A stretch of DNA of 64,000 bases. It comes from Paracoccaceae bacterium (lineage in GTDB: Bacteria > Pseudomonadota > Alphaproteobacteria > Rhodobacterales > Rhodobacteraceae). The stretch spans positions 1-64,000 of the forward strand of contig CANHLE010000009.1 in assembly GCA_947461435.1 (NCBI GenBank), given 5' to 3'. The notes below the pieces were generated by a model, which saw only the letters and a program-made list of their open reading frames with translations, was not told the DNA's origin and ran no database searches. The translations under genes were made by a program, and so were the position numbers. Below are positions 36,052 through 44,617 of the stretch, in pieces (within the stretch, counting starts at the first letter, position 1; the number at the start of each line of letters is the position of its first letter).

Positions 36052-39000
36052 GGGGTCCCTCTTTCAGATTTGGGCGGGGGTCTGCGAAAAATTTCCCGAA
36101 ACATGCCGGGCGTCAGAATAGACAAGGGGTTCACCCCCACCCTTGGATCATCCGCCGTCCCGTCCAACCGATAGGTGAACCCAAAAAGCCCCTCTCCCTT
36201 GCGCGTCAAGATCGCCCCGATCCCGTTCAGCAAATAGATCGGCGACACCACCCCACCCATCCGCAAGGCCCCGGTTTCGGTCTGATAGGTCCCCTCCATG
36301 GATACCCCCATCGATGCCCCCACCGCCGAGGATCGGTTGATCTTCACCTGCGTGGGCGACAGAACAAAATCTGCCTCCGCCGTGTTGAACACGATGCCCG
36401 AGCCGTTCAACTGCTCCAGCAAACCAACCACCGATATGGCGTTCAGCAAATCTGCAAGGACATTGGCATTTTTCACCCGAAGATCGCTGATAACCGCCCG
36501 CCCATCATAAAACCCCTCTTCGGCGCGGGGCGTCAGGCGCAGATCCACCGTGCCGCCGCGGGCCGACTCAAACACACCGGCCGCCCGCAGCGCGCCCCCT
36601 GCATCGCTTGAGACAACCCGGATGCCGGTGCCAAAGGCTTCGGGGGCCACACCGCCTGAAACAGCCACCTCCCCGCCCAATTGGGCCGTGAACTGCCCGT
36701 TCACCCCCCGCGCGCCCAAGGTGAAATCCCCCCGAAACCCGTTCAGCCGGATCGTGTCGGTCACTCGAAACTCTTTCAGGTTCAACGCCAAAGGCGATCC
36801 GGCGGCGGCGCCGCCCCCCGCCGATGCACGCTGCTGTGCCGAGGGAAACTCGCGAAAATCAATTGCCCCCGAGGTGACCGCAAAAGACAGGGGCGCCGTC
36901 CCCCTGATCTCGACCGCGCCATCCAGCCAGCCCCCCATCGTCACCTTGTCAAACCGCGCAACATCCAGCCGTCCATTGTCCCGAAACCCAATCCGCCCTT
37001 CTGCCGACAATCCCGCGCTGGAAAAGTTCAGACGGCTGACCACCGGGGGCGACGACAAGGTTGCCTCAACCTCCAGCCGCGCCGTGCCCTGCGCGCCTTT
37101 CGTCCAGCCCAGATCGGGAATCGACAGGCTGGTGCCCTTCAAATCGGCGTTCAGGCGCATCTGCGGCGCCGCGCCCTTTGGCAGGGCGATGGTGATTTGC
37201 CCGGTTGACCGCCCTTTGACCATCCCCGCCGGAAGGCCCAGATCAAAGGCGTCCACCGTCAGGGGCGATACTTCAACCGTCCCGCTGACCGTGGCCACAC
37301 CGCCCGACGCCTGAAAGGGCAAACGATAGCTGCCGTCAAACGGCACACCGTCTATCGTGCCGGCCCCCGTGGCCGTCATGCCGGTGTTGTCCGCGCTGAC
37401 CTTGAGATCGGGAACCACAATCTGCCGTCCGCTGACCAGCAAGGACGATGCAAACCCAGCAACCTGCGCCTGCGCACTGAAGGTAACATCTTGCGGCTTT
37501 GATTTGGCCAAGGGCGTCAGAACCTCGGCCTGCATCACCGCCTCGCCGCTTCCAAGCGCCACAGGGCGCCCCGCCTTCTTCAGGTATTCAAACGGCTTTT
37601 GATCCAAGATCGACAGCATTGCCACCGCCGGCCCCCGGCCGCGCAAAGAAATCGCGGCCTTTGCCGGGATCTGCCAGATGTCCAGCACCTTCATGGACGA
37701 TCCGGCCAAATCGATCACACCGCCTTGCGGCGGGGTCAGGCGGCCTTGGGTCAGAACGATCGTGTTGACCTTGCCGTCGATCACGGAATAGCCTTTTCCC
37801 CCTTGTATGGGCGGCATATTGGCCATGAACTTGATCTCGGCATCGGCAAAATCATAGTCCAGATGCAATCGGGGCTCTGTCCCCGGTGCCAGTCTGATCG
37901 CGCCGTTGACATCGGTCATGTCCCCCGTCAACAGGTTCTTGGTGGCCCAGGCCCGGGTTTTGGGGACCAACCGCAAGGGCCAAAGCTGCATCAGCTTTTT
38001 GACCGACACTTGGTTCATCGCCATGTCAAAGGACGCGGTCCATCCGGCATCATCGGCACGTGCCTTGCCCGAAACCGTCAAGCGTTCGGATCCGTCCGAC
38101 AGGGTCAACTGCCCCACCTCCACCTGAAACGGATCTGCGATTAGACGCAGATCAAGCGCGCCGTTGGAAAATTCAATCGGGCTTTCAAACTGGCCCTCGG
38201 GGTCGATCTTGACCTCTGTCAGCGTCAATTGCCCCAAATAGGCCGAGGGGCGCTGCCCCGTCAAAACCCCTGTGAGGATGGTACCAGCACCGTCCAGCGA
38301 GTAAACCTGCCCTTCGGCCTTGGCGCGAAACGATTGGCTTTCAATCGTCAGATCGCTCAATCGCAAGCGCCCGTCCTTTGGATCATACGACAGTTTAAGC
38401 CCGGCCTTGTTAAAGGCGATGGGGGCGGCCTGCAGGCCCGGTTTCAATGCACCCGCCCCCAAGGTCAGTTCCGCCGTCAGCGCCTCGATCCCGTTTCGCG
38501 TCAGGTCGGCCAGGAAACGTCCGGAAAGGGGCGCATCCACAGCCCCCATCCACGCCAGAACCGGATTCTGCGCGGCAAGGTCGGCAGCGCGAACACCCGA
38601 AATTTCGGCCTGCAGCCGCGCCCGGCCAGACCCTTTGCTGACCACCGCCGTCATCACCGCACGCGCATTGGACGTGCCCAGAAACGAAATTGCCATTTCC
38701 GCAGCCACGTCTTCGGGCCGGTTTTCCGCGATCAGACGGCCATCCCCCAGCTCCCAGCGGCGCTGCTCGCGTTCATCGAACAACGAAAGGCTCAAGGCTT
38801 CAAACTCCACGGTTTTCAGCCGCACAAACTCGGGCGCGGCCATGGCCGTGTCCAACCGGTCGAAAATCTCTCCCAAACTTTGGATCGCCGGCGATGATCC
38901 CTGCCCCAAAGACAGATTAAGATGCCCCTCCAGATCGCGGCGAAGGTCAAGATGCGCGCCCGAAACGATCAATCTGCTGGGCTTCAGCGTCCCGCGCATC

Positions 39001-39437
39001 AGCGCCTCGCCGTCCAGCGTCATGCTGGCTGCCGGCAAATCCAGCAAAGTTTCGGTCCCCGCGCCTTGCAACAAGCGCAGATCTTGCAAACGAAACACCG
39101 GTGACCAGCTTTCGTCCAGCATCACCTCAATCCCGCCCAGCGACAATCGAACCCCCGGCAAGACCGGACCCGTCACACGGTTCATGCGCGATTCAACCTC
39201 GGCCACGGCAAAGATCGGCAAAGATAACGGCCTGATCTTCAACGAAAACCCGGCCGCCACGATGGAAAATCCCAACAAGACCAGAAAAAGCCGAAACCCT
39301 AAGGCGCGGTCACGCTTCTTGGCGCGCAGGGGCCTTACGCTCGATGCGGGCACCACTGCGGCATCATGCATGCCCGGGGTCAGCAACAGCGGATCCGGGG
39401 CGTCGCCCGGTCCTGCCTGTTGATCACTCCCTGCCAT
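36048..39437 (-). CDS. Large AsmA-like / YhdP-type envelope protein
   Basis: The protein of about 1129 residues has a short cytoplasmic head, one membrane helix (near residues 45-65, [15 protein letters not shown]) and a very long beta-rich periplasmic part. The C-terminal 300 residues contain the AsmA-like C-terminal signature ([46 protein letters not shown]-like ends). Proteins of this type form long bridges that move phospholipids to the outer membrane. I use the ATG about six codons inside the frame; a TTG precedes it. It is the last but one gene of a same-strand pair with queA. Confidence 0.88.
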   Translation of the reverse strand: MAGSDQQAGPGDAPDPLLLTPGMHDAAVVPASSVRPLRAKKRDRALGFRLFLVLLGFSIVAAGFSLKIRPLSLPIFAVAEVESRMNRVTGPVLPGVRLSLGGIEVMLDESWSPVFRLQDLRLLQGAGTETLLDLPAASMTLDGEALMRGTLKPSRLIVSGAHLDLRRDLEGHLNLSLGQGSSPAIQSLGEIFDRLDTAMAAPEFVRLKTVEFEALSLSLFDEREQRRWELGDGRLIAENRPEDVAAEMAISFLGTSNARAVMTAVVSKGSGRARLQAEISGVRAADLAAQNPVLAWMGAVDAPLSGRFLADLTRNGIEALTAELTLGAGALKPGLQAAPIAFNKAGLKLSYDPKDGRLRLSDLTIESQSFRAKAEGQVYSLDGAGTILTGVLTGQRPSAYLGQLTLTEVKIDPEGQFESPIEFSNGALDLRLIADPFQVEVGQLTLSDGSERLTVSGKARADDAGWTASFDMAMNQVSVKKLMQLWPLRLVPKTRAWATKNLLTGDMTDVNGAIRLAPGTEPRLHLDYDFADAEIKFMANMPPIQGGKGYSVIDGKVNTIVLTQGRLTPPQGGVIDLAGSSMKVLDIWQIPAKAAISLRGRGPAVAMLSILDQKPFEYLKKAGRPVALGSGEAVMQAEVLTPLAKSKPQDVTFSAQAQVAGFASSLLVSGRQIVVPDLKVSADNTGMTATGAGTIDGVPFDGSYRLPFQASGGVATVSGTVEVSPLTVDAFDLGLPAGMVKGRSTGQITIALPKGAAPQMRLNADLKGTSLSIPDLGWTKGAQGTARLEVEATLSSPPVVSRLNFSSAGLSAEGRIGFRDNGRLDVARFDKVTMGGWLDGAVEIRGTAPLSFAVTSGAIDFREFPSAQQRASAGGGAAAGSPLALNLKEFRVTDTIRLNGFRGDFTLGARGVNGQFTAQLGGEVAVSGGVAPEAFGTGIRVVSSDAGGALRAAGVFESARGGTVDLRLTPRAEEGFYDGRAVISDLRVKNANVLADLLNAISVVGLLEQLNGSGIVFNTAEADFVLSPTQVKINRSSAVGASMGVSMEGTYQTETGALRMGGVVSPIYLLNGIGAILTRKGEGLFGFTYRLDGTADDPRVGVNPLSILTPGMFREIFRRPPPKSERGTP

Positions 39438-39536
39438 TGTCACCCCGCACAAATTTTTTTCGTTGCCTTGCCTTTATCACGGACGAAAGGCAACTAGAAC
39501 GCAAAGAAATCGTGACCCACATGCAAGGATACGCCC

Positions 39537-39998
39537 ATGTTGACCCTTGGCCAAACCGCCCCGGATTTCACCCTGCCCTGCGACGGGGGGATCAGTTTCG
39601 TCCTGTCGGCGGCACAGCCCGCACCCGTTGTCGTGTTTTTCTACGGGCAAGATGGCACGCCCAGCTGCACCAATGAGGTGATGGAGTTCAACACCCTCCT
39701 GCCCGATTTTGCAGCGGCAGGGGTCAAGGTGATCGGGATCTCGAAAGACAAGGTCGCCGCCCATGACAAATTCAAGGCGAAGATGGGCATCGGCTTTGCC
39801 CTCGGCTCTGATTTTGGTGGGCAGATGATGGAATCCTGGGGCGCGTTCGGGGAAAAGCTGTTCTTTGGCAAGCAGGTGATCGGCGTCTTGCGGTCCACCG
39901 TCTTGATCGGCGGCGACGGAAAGATCGCGCAGATGTGGAAGGTCGACAAGGTCAAGGGCCACGCGGCCGAGGTCTTGGCCGCCGTTCGTGGCCTGTAG
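39537..39998 (+). CDS. Single-cysteine peroxiredoxin (BCP/AhpC-TSA family)
   Basis: The 153-residue thioredoxin-fold protein starts MLTLGQTAPDFTLP and has the peroxidatic cysteine in GQDGTPSCTNEVMEF. The second cysteine found five residues later in classic BCP is absent, so resolution must use another thiol, perhaps the N-terminal LPCDGG cysteine or a partner. It reduces hydroperoxides. The gene is divergent from the AsmA-like gene and ends only six bases before the DUF455 gene. Confidence 0.88.
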   Translation: MLTLGQTAPDFTLPCDGGISFVLSAAQPAPVVVFFYGQDGTPSCTNEVMEFNTLLPDFAAAGVKVIGISKDKVAAHDKFKAKMGIGFALGSDFGGQMMESWGAFGEKLFFGKQVIGVLRSTVLIGGDGKIAQMWKVDKVKGHAAEVLAAVRGL

Positions 39999-40004
39999 GG
40001 CAAC

Positions 40005-40874
40005 GTGCAACCCCCGCAGACATCCGCAATCGGCACCGCAGCGCTCCGTCCGATGACATCCTTGGCAGAATTGGCAGTGCAGGTGCTTTGCTGCGCAAAC
40101 GGACGCGAAAAGGCGGCGCTCAGCCGCAAGAATGCCGCGCTCTGGGTGGCATCGCGGGCCTCGGGCGCGCCCTTGCCCTTGGGTGTCTGTGCCCCGCCAG
40201 ATCAGCCCGCCCGCCCGGACAAGCCTGATTTGCTGGATCCAAAAGATGTGCCGCGCCGGCGCAGCAGCACGGCCTCTGGCCGGATCGCTCTTCTGCATTC
40301 GCTGGCTCATATCGAACTGAATGCCATCGATCTGCATTGGGATATCATCGCCCGCTTCACAGACCACCCCATGCCCTTGGGCTTTTACGACGATTGGGTG
40401 AAAGCGGCAGACGAAGAATCCAATCATTTCAATCTGGTCAGCGATTGCCTCGAGGCAATGGGCAGCCATTACGGCGCCTTTGCGGCCCATGCGGGCCTGT
40501 GGCGGGCCGCGGCCGATACGGCGCAAGATTTCAAGGGTCGTCTTGCCGTCGTGCCGATGGTCCTCGAAGCGCGCGGTCTGGACGTCTCGCCGCAGATGAT
40601 TGCCCTGTTCGAAAAAACCGGGGAAACGCAGGCCCTCGCGGCGCTGCATGTGATCTACGCCGAAGAGGTGGCCCATGTCGCCTATGGGTCCAAATGGTTC
40701 AACTGGCTGTGCGGGCGCGATGGCGAAGACCCCAAAGAGGTGTTTCACCGTCTTGTACGCATGTACTTTCACGGCAACCTCAAACCGCCCTTCAACGAGG
40801 AAAAGCGCGCCGAAGCCGGTATTCCCCCCGATTTTTACTGGCCCCTCGTCGATGATCCGAAGGACCGGCATTAA
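40005..40874 (+). CDS. DUF455 ferritin-like protein
   Basis: The 289-residue protein has an all-helical core. The pattern of carboxylates and histidines fits a ferritin-like di-metal site: HSLAHIELNAIDLHWD, DEESNHFNLV, MVLEARGLDVSP and YAEEVAHVAYG. DUF455 proteins are widespread in proteobacteria and have no agreed activity; a metal-dependent oxidase or hydroxylase is plausible. The six-base distance from the peroxiredoxin gene suggests cotranscription. The first 35 residues are a variable extension. Confidence 0.85.
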   Translation: MQPPQTSAIGTAALRPMTSLAELAVQVLCCANGREKAALSRKNAALWVASRASGAPLPLGVCAPPDQPARPDKPDLLDPKDVPRRRSSTASGRIALLHSLAHIELNAIDLHWDIIARFTDHPMPLGFYDDWVKAADEESNHFNLVSDCLEAMGSHYGAFAAHAGLWRAAADTAQDFKGRLAVVPMVLEARGLDVSPQMIALFEKTGETQALAALHVIYAEEVAHVAYGSKWFNWLCGRDGEDPKEVFHRLVRMYFHGNLKPPFNEEKRAEAGIPPDFYWPLVDDPKDRH

Positions 40875-40996
40875 CCTTATCGGCGGGTTTTTGCCGATCC
40901 AATGGGGTTCACGGCAGGCAATGGCCCATCCCCCACCTTCAAGCTTGCCCCGCAGATGCCCGCTTTGTAATCAAGGATAGGACAAAAAGGCGGTTC

Positions 40997-42373
40997 TTGC
41001 CTTTGCCTTCAGACAAAGACCGGAACCAAAGATTGCTCACGCGCCTGAATCAACGCATCAACGCAGCGCTTGAACCGCATCTGCCAGAGCAGCGGCTGTT
41101 TCTGAAATCGGATACCGAAACGCGGTTTATCCGTCTGCGCCCCCTGACCCAAGCCATCACCATCTGCGTGGCCTCTCTGGCCTTGGGCTGGATGATCTTT
41201 GCAACCGCGCTGATCTTGCTGGATTCCATTTCTGCCGGCTCGTCGCGCGAACAGACGCTGCGCCAACAGGCCCTGTACGAAGACCGGCTCAACGCCCTGT
41301 CCGTCGACCGCGATCTGCGCGTCGAAGAGGCCGCCTCGGCCCAGATGCAGTTCAACGCGGCCTTGGGGCAGGTGTCCTTGATGCAGGCGCGGCTTCTGGC
41401 CTCTGAAGACAGCCGGCACGAGTTGGAAATCGGGATCGACGTGATCCAGAACACCCTGCGCCGCACCATCAAGGAACGCGATGAGGCGCGCAACAGCGCC
41501 GCCCTAGCCTCGGCCGAACTGGAAAACCAGACCGGAACCGAACGCACAGAAACCGGCCGTATTCGCGATACCGAACTGACCTTGGATCTGATCACCTCAA
41601 CGCTGGACAACACGGCGCGCCAACGCGATCTGGCCTTGGGCGCGGCCGACCGCGCCGCCGCCCGCGTCGAAGACATATCAAAACAAAAACGAGAGCTTGA
41701 GGCCCGCAACGACCGCATCTTCACCCAGTTGGAAGAGGCGCTGACAGTGTCGGTCGAGCCCTTGGAAAAGATGTTCAATCAGGCCGGTCTGTCCCCTGAC
41801 GATCTGCTCAAATCCGTGCGCGAGGGCTATTCAGGTCAGGGCGGCCCCCTGACACCCATCGTCTTGTCAACTGCCGGTCAGGCGCCCTTCCCCGAAGAGT
41901 CCCGCGCCAACGCGATCTTGGAGGGTCTGGACAAGATGAACCTCTACCGCATCGCGGCCTTCAAGGCGCCTTTTGACATGCCGGTAAAAGATTCCTTCCG
42001 CTGGACCTCGGGCTTTGGCAACCGTCAGGATCCCAAAGGCTGGGGCACCCGGATGCACGAAGGCACCGATCTGGCTGGTGCCTATGGCACCGCGATCTAC
42101 GCCACCGCAGACGGCGTGGTTGAATTTGCCGGCTGGTCCAACGGCTATGGCCGCCTGATCAAGATCAAACACGCCTACGGAATCGAAACCCGTTACGGCC
42201 ACCTTTCGCAGATCAGGGTCGATGTCGGACAAAGGGTATCGCGCGGCGACCGGATCGGTGATATGGGGAACTCTGGCCGGTCCACCGGAACACACCTTCA
42301 CTACGAGATCAGGCTTGGCGGTCGTGCCGTCAATCCGATGACCTTCATAAAGGCAGCGAACAATGTTTTCTAA
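40997..42373 (+). CDS. Membrane-anchored M23 peptidase with coiled coil
   Basis: The 458-residue protein has a cytoplasmic N-terminal head, one membrane helix (about 55-77), a long charged coiled coil (about 85-265, for example KQKRELEARNDRIFTQLEEAL), and a C-terminal LytM/M23 domain. Zinc ligands are visible in GTRMHEGTDLAG, and in RYGHLS and GTHLHYEIR. It likely cleaves peptidoglycan peptides at the division site or pole. The start is a TTG (40997) with AAGG upstream; a TTG six bases later is possible. The stop overlaps the bactofilin start. Confidence 0.9.
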   Translation: MPLPSDKDRNQRLLTRLNQRINAALEPHLPEQRLFLKSDTETRFIRLRPLTQAITICVASLALGWMIFATALILLDSISAGSSREQTLRQQALYEDRLNALSVDRDLRVEEAASAQMQFNAALGQVSLMQARLLASEDSRHELEIGIDVIQNTLRRTIKERDEARNSAALASAELENQTGTERTETGRIRDTELTLDLITSTLDNTARQRDLALGAADRAAARVEDISKQKRELEARNDRIFTQLEEALTVSVEPLEKMFNQAGLSPDDLLKSVREGYSGQGGPLTPIVLSTAGQAPFPEESRANAILEGLDKMNLYRIAAFKAPFDMPVKDSFRWTSGFGNRQDPKGWGTRMHEGTDLAGAYGTAIYATADGVVEFAGWSNGYGRLIKIKHAYGIETRYGHLSQIRVDVGQRVSRGDRIGDMGNSGRSTGTHLHYEIRLGGRAVNPMTFIKAANNVF

Positions 42374-42875
42374 AAGCCGAATCAACGAAGCCGGCCCCGC
42401 AAAACCCGAGACGGAGAAGCCCAAAGTGCCAGAAACGACCGCCACAAAACCGTCGATGGAATTCACAGCATCTGCGCCCAAGGGCAAAGTGGCTGCTTCC
42501 GTGCTGTCGGCAGATCTAACTGTTGTGGGTAATCTGCGGACGACAGGCGATATTCAGGTTGAAGGCACCGTCGAAGGCGACATTCGCGCCCATCTGCTGA
42601 CCGTTGGCGAAAGCGCCACCGTGCGCGGCGAAATCGTGGCCGATGATATCGTGGTCAATGGCCGCGTCGTGGGCCGCGTGCGCGGTTTGAAAGTGCGCCT
42701 GACCTCCACCGCCCGCGTCGAAGGCGACATCATCCACAAGACAATCGCCATCGAATCAGGGGCGCATTTCGAAGGGTCGGTTCAGCGCCAAGACGACCCG
42801 CTGAACAACGGCCGCAGCCCCCTTCCGCCGCAATCGCGGATGGAATCGCCCATTGTGCCGGGTGAAAGCCTGTAA
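42363..42875 (+). CDS. Bactofilin (polymer-forming cytoskeletal protein)
   Basis: The 170-residue protein has a disordered N-terminal tail (about 1-40), a central right-handed beta helix of short repeats (about 45-145; for example VVGNLRTTGDIQVEGTVEGD and VNGRVVGRVRGLKVRL) and a Pro-rich C-terminal tail. Bactofilins form filaments that position peptidoglycan enzymes and set cell shape. It overlaps the M23 peptidase by 11 bases, so the two are translationally coupled; a filament-peptidase module of this kind is known in other bacteria. Confidence 0.94.
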   Translation: MFSKSRINEAGPAKPETEKPKVPETTATKPSMEFTASAPKGKVAASVLSADLTVVGNLRTTGDIQVEGTVEGDIRAHLLTVGESATVRGEIVADDIVVNGRVVGRVRGLKVRLTSTARVEGDIIHKTIAIESGAHFEGSVQRQDDPLNNGRSPLPPQSRMESPIVPGESL

Positions 42876-42918
42876 GACAGCCGCGCTGCACCCGAATGTG
42901 TGGCGGCGATCTTTTGTC

Positions 42919-42949
42919 GGCGGGCCTGATCCTCAGCGCCCGCCTTTTT
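42919..42949 (+). terminator. Rho-independent terminator after bactofilin gene
   Basis: GGCGGGC pairs with GCCCGCC around a twelve-base loop, followed at once by TTTTTC. It lies just before the stop of the convergent GNAT gene. Confidence 0.8.
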
Positions 42950-42956
42950 CATGGCT

Positions 42957-43427
42957 TTAGGGTAACGGCCGGCTCCACAAAACCAATGCGCCATCCTCCG
43001 CGTCCATCCGTGTTCCGATCTGCTGAAATCCAGCCTTTTCCAACACGCGCCCCGACGCCGGATTGCCAACCGATGTTTCCGCCGTGGCGCGGGTCACACC
43101 GCGTTCCATCAGGTCTTGCAAAACCGCCAAGACGGCCTTTGTGGCAAGGCCTTGGCCCCGCCGTGCAGGCGCTGTCCCGTAACCGATTTCCACGCTGCCC
43201 TCCACCGGCGGTGACTTGACCGCCAGCGACACCACAGCCTCACCCCCCGATACCGCAATCCAGCTTCCCCAGCCTTGGGCATCGTTCAGGCGCTGGGACC
43301 AGCCGACCAACATCTGCAAAACCTCGTCGGGTTCCAGCCCGCCTTCGGGCACGGCATATCCGCGCCAAACCCCCGCCCCGCGCAGCGCCGCATAGTCTTG
43401 CGGCCCGGTGGGGATGATCTTGATCAC
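42957..43427 (-). CDS. GNAT family N-acetyltransferase
   Basis: The 156-residue protein has the acetyl-CoA binding pattern of GNAT enzymes: [18 protein letters not shown], with the arginine/glycine pyrophosphate loop, and a C-terminal [17 protein letters not shown] typical of RimJ/RimL-like members. Its substrate cannot be read. It overlaps prfB by four bases. Confidence 0.9.
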   Translation of the reverse strand: MIKIIPTGPQDYAALRGAGVWRGYAVPEGGLEPDEVLQMLVGWSQRLNDAQGWGSWIAVSGGEAVVSLAVKSPPVEGSVEIGYGTAPARRGQGLATKAVLAVLQDLMERGVTRATAETSVGNPASGRVLEKAGFQQIGTRMDAEDGALVLWSRPLP

Positions 43428-44551
43428 TCTTCGGCCCAGGTGTCTTCGCGCCCTTTGCCCGATACGCCAAGCGCCAAGGTCGCGGCCATGAACTTGTCCA
43501 GATCCCCGTCCAGCACACCGCCGGTATCGCTGGTTTCCACCCCGGTGCGCAGGTCTTTGACCATCTGATAGGGCTGCAAGACATAAGACCGAATCTGGTT
43601 GCCCCAGCCCGCATCGCCCTTGCTTTCATGCGCTTCCAAAATGGCCGCGTTGCGCTTGTCCAGTTCCTGCTGATACAGCCGCGATTTCAGCGCCTGCATC
43701 GCGATGTCCCGGTTTTGGTGCTGCGATTTCAGCGATGACGTCACCACGATCCCACTGGGAAAGTGCGTGATGCGCACGGCCGAATCCGTCTTGTTCACGT
43801 GCTGACCACCGGCCCCCGAAGACCGATAGGTATCAATCCGAATGTCCTTGTCCTGCACATCGATTTCAATGTTGTCATCGACCACAGGATAAACCCAAAC
43901 CGACGAAAAAGACGTGTGTCGCCGTGCGGCGGAATCATAAGGCGAGATGCGCACAAGCCGGTGCACGCCCGATTCCGATTTCAGCCAACCATAGGCGTTA
44001 TGACCTGAAATCTTGTAAGACACCGAACGAATTCCGGCCTCTTCACCCGCTGTTTCAGATTGCATTTCAACGGTATAGCCCTTCTTCTCGGCCCAGCGAA
44101 CATACATCCGCGCCAAGATGCTGGCCCAATCACAGCTTTCCGTACCGCCCGCGCCCGCGTTGATTTCCAAGAAGGTATCGTTGCCATCGGCCTCGCCGTC
44201 CAGCAAAGCCTCCAACTCTTTTTGCCGCGCTGTTTCGACCAAGGCCTTCAACGCCGCTTCGGCCTCGGCGACGATTTCAACATCGCCCTCCATCTCGCCC
44301 AGTTCGATCAATTCGGAATGGTCCTTCAACCCGCCCGAGATCAACTTGTACGTCGAAATGCCATCCATCAACTGCTGACGATCCTTCATCAGCTTTTGCG
44401 CCTTGGCCGGATCATTCCACAGCGCCGGATCTTCGATCAGCGCCTCGAATTCTTCCAAACGGTGGGGCGCAGTTTCCCAATCCAACCGCTGGGCCAAAAG
44501 CTTCAGCGACTTTTCAATCAGGTCGATATGGTTCTGCGTCTCAGCGCGCAT
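43424..44551 (-). CDS. prfB: Peptide chain release factor 2
   Basis: The 375-residue class I release factor has the catalytic GGQ motif in [18 protein letters not shown] and an anticodon-like loop reading [13 protein letters not shown], in which the usual SPF is SPY. Length matches RF2. The frame is continuous, so the programmed +1 frameshift that controls E. coli prfB is absent. It releases peptides at UGA and UAA. Its downstream overlap with the GNAT gene hints at cotranscription. Confidence 0.97.
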   Translation of the reverse strand: MRAETQNHIDLIEKSLKLLAQRLDWETAPHRLEEFEALIEDPALWNDPAKAQKLMKDRQQLMDGISTYKLISGGLKDHSELIELGEMEGDVEIVAEAEAALKALVETARQKELEALLDGEADGNDTFLEINAGAGGTESCDWASILARMYVRWAEKKGYTVEMQSETAGEEAGIRSVSYKISGHNAYGWLKSESGVHRLVRISPYDSAARRHTSFSSVWVYPVVDDNIEIDVQDKDIRIDTYRSSGAGGQHVNKTDSAVRITHFPSGIVVTSSLKSQHQNRDIAMQALKSRLYQQELDKRNAAILEAHESKGDAGWGNQIRSYVLQPYQMVKDLRTGVETSDTGGVLDGDLDKFMAATLALGVSGKGREDTWAEE

Positions 44552-44617
44552 TTGGCATTACCTTTTGGTCTATCAGGCGCGGGTGATATCGAAAGCAACG
44601 CGGGGCGGCAAGCGCCG

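Noticed and set aside
44400-44551. Programmed +1 frameshift in prfB
   Set aside because: No in-frame TGA interrupts the start of the gene; the full-length protein is read in one frame.
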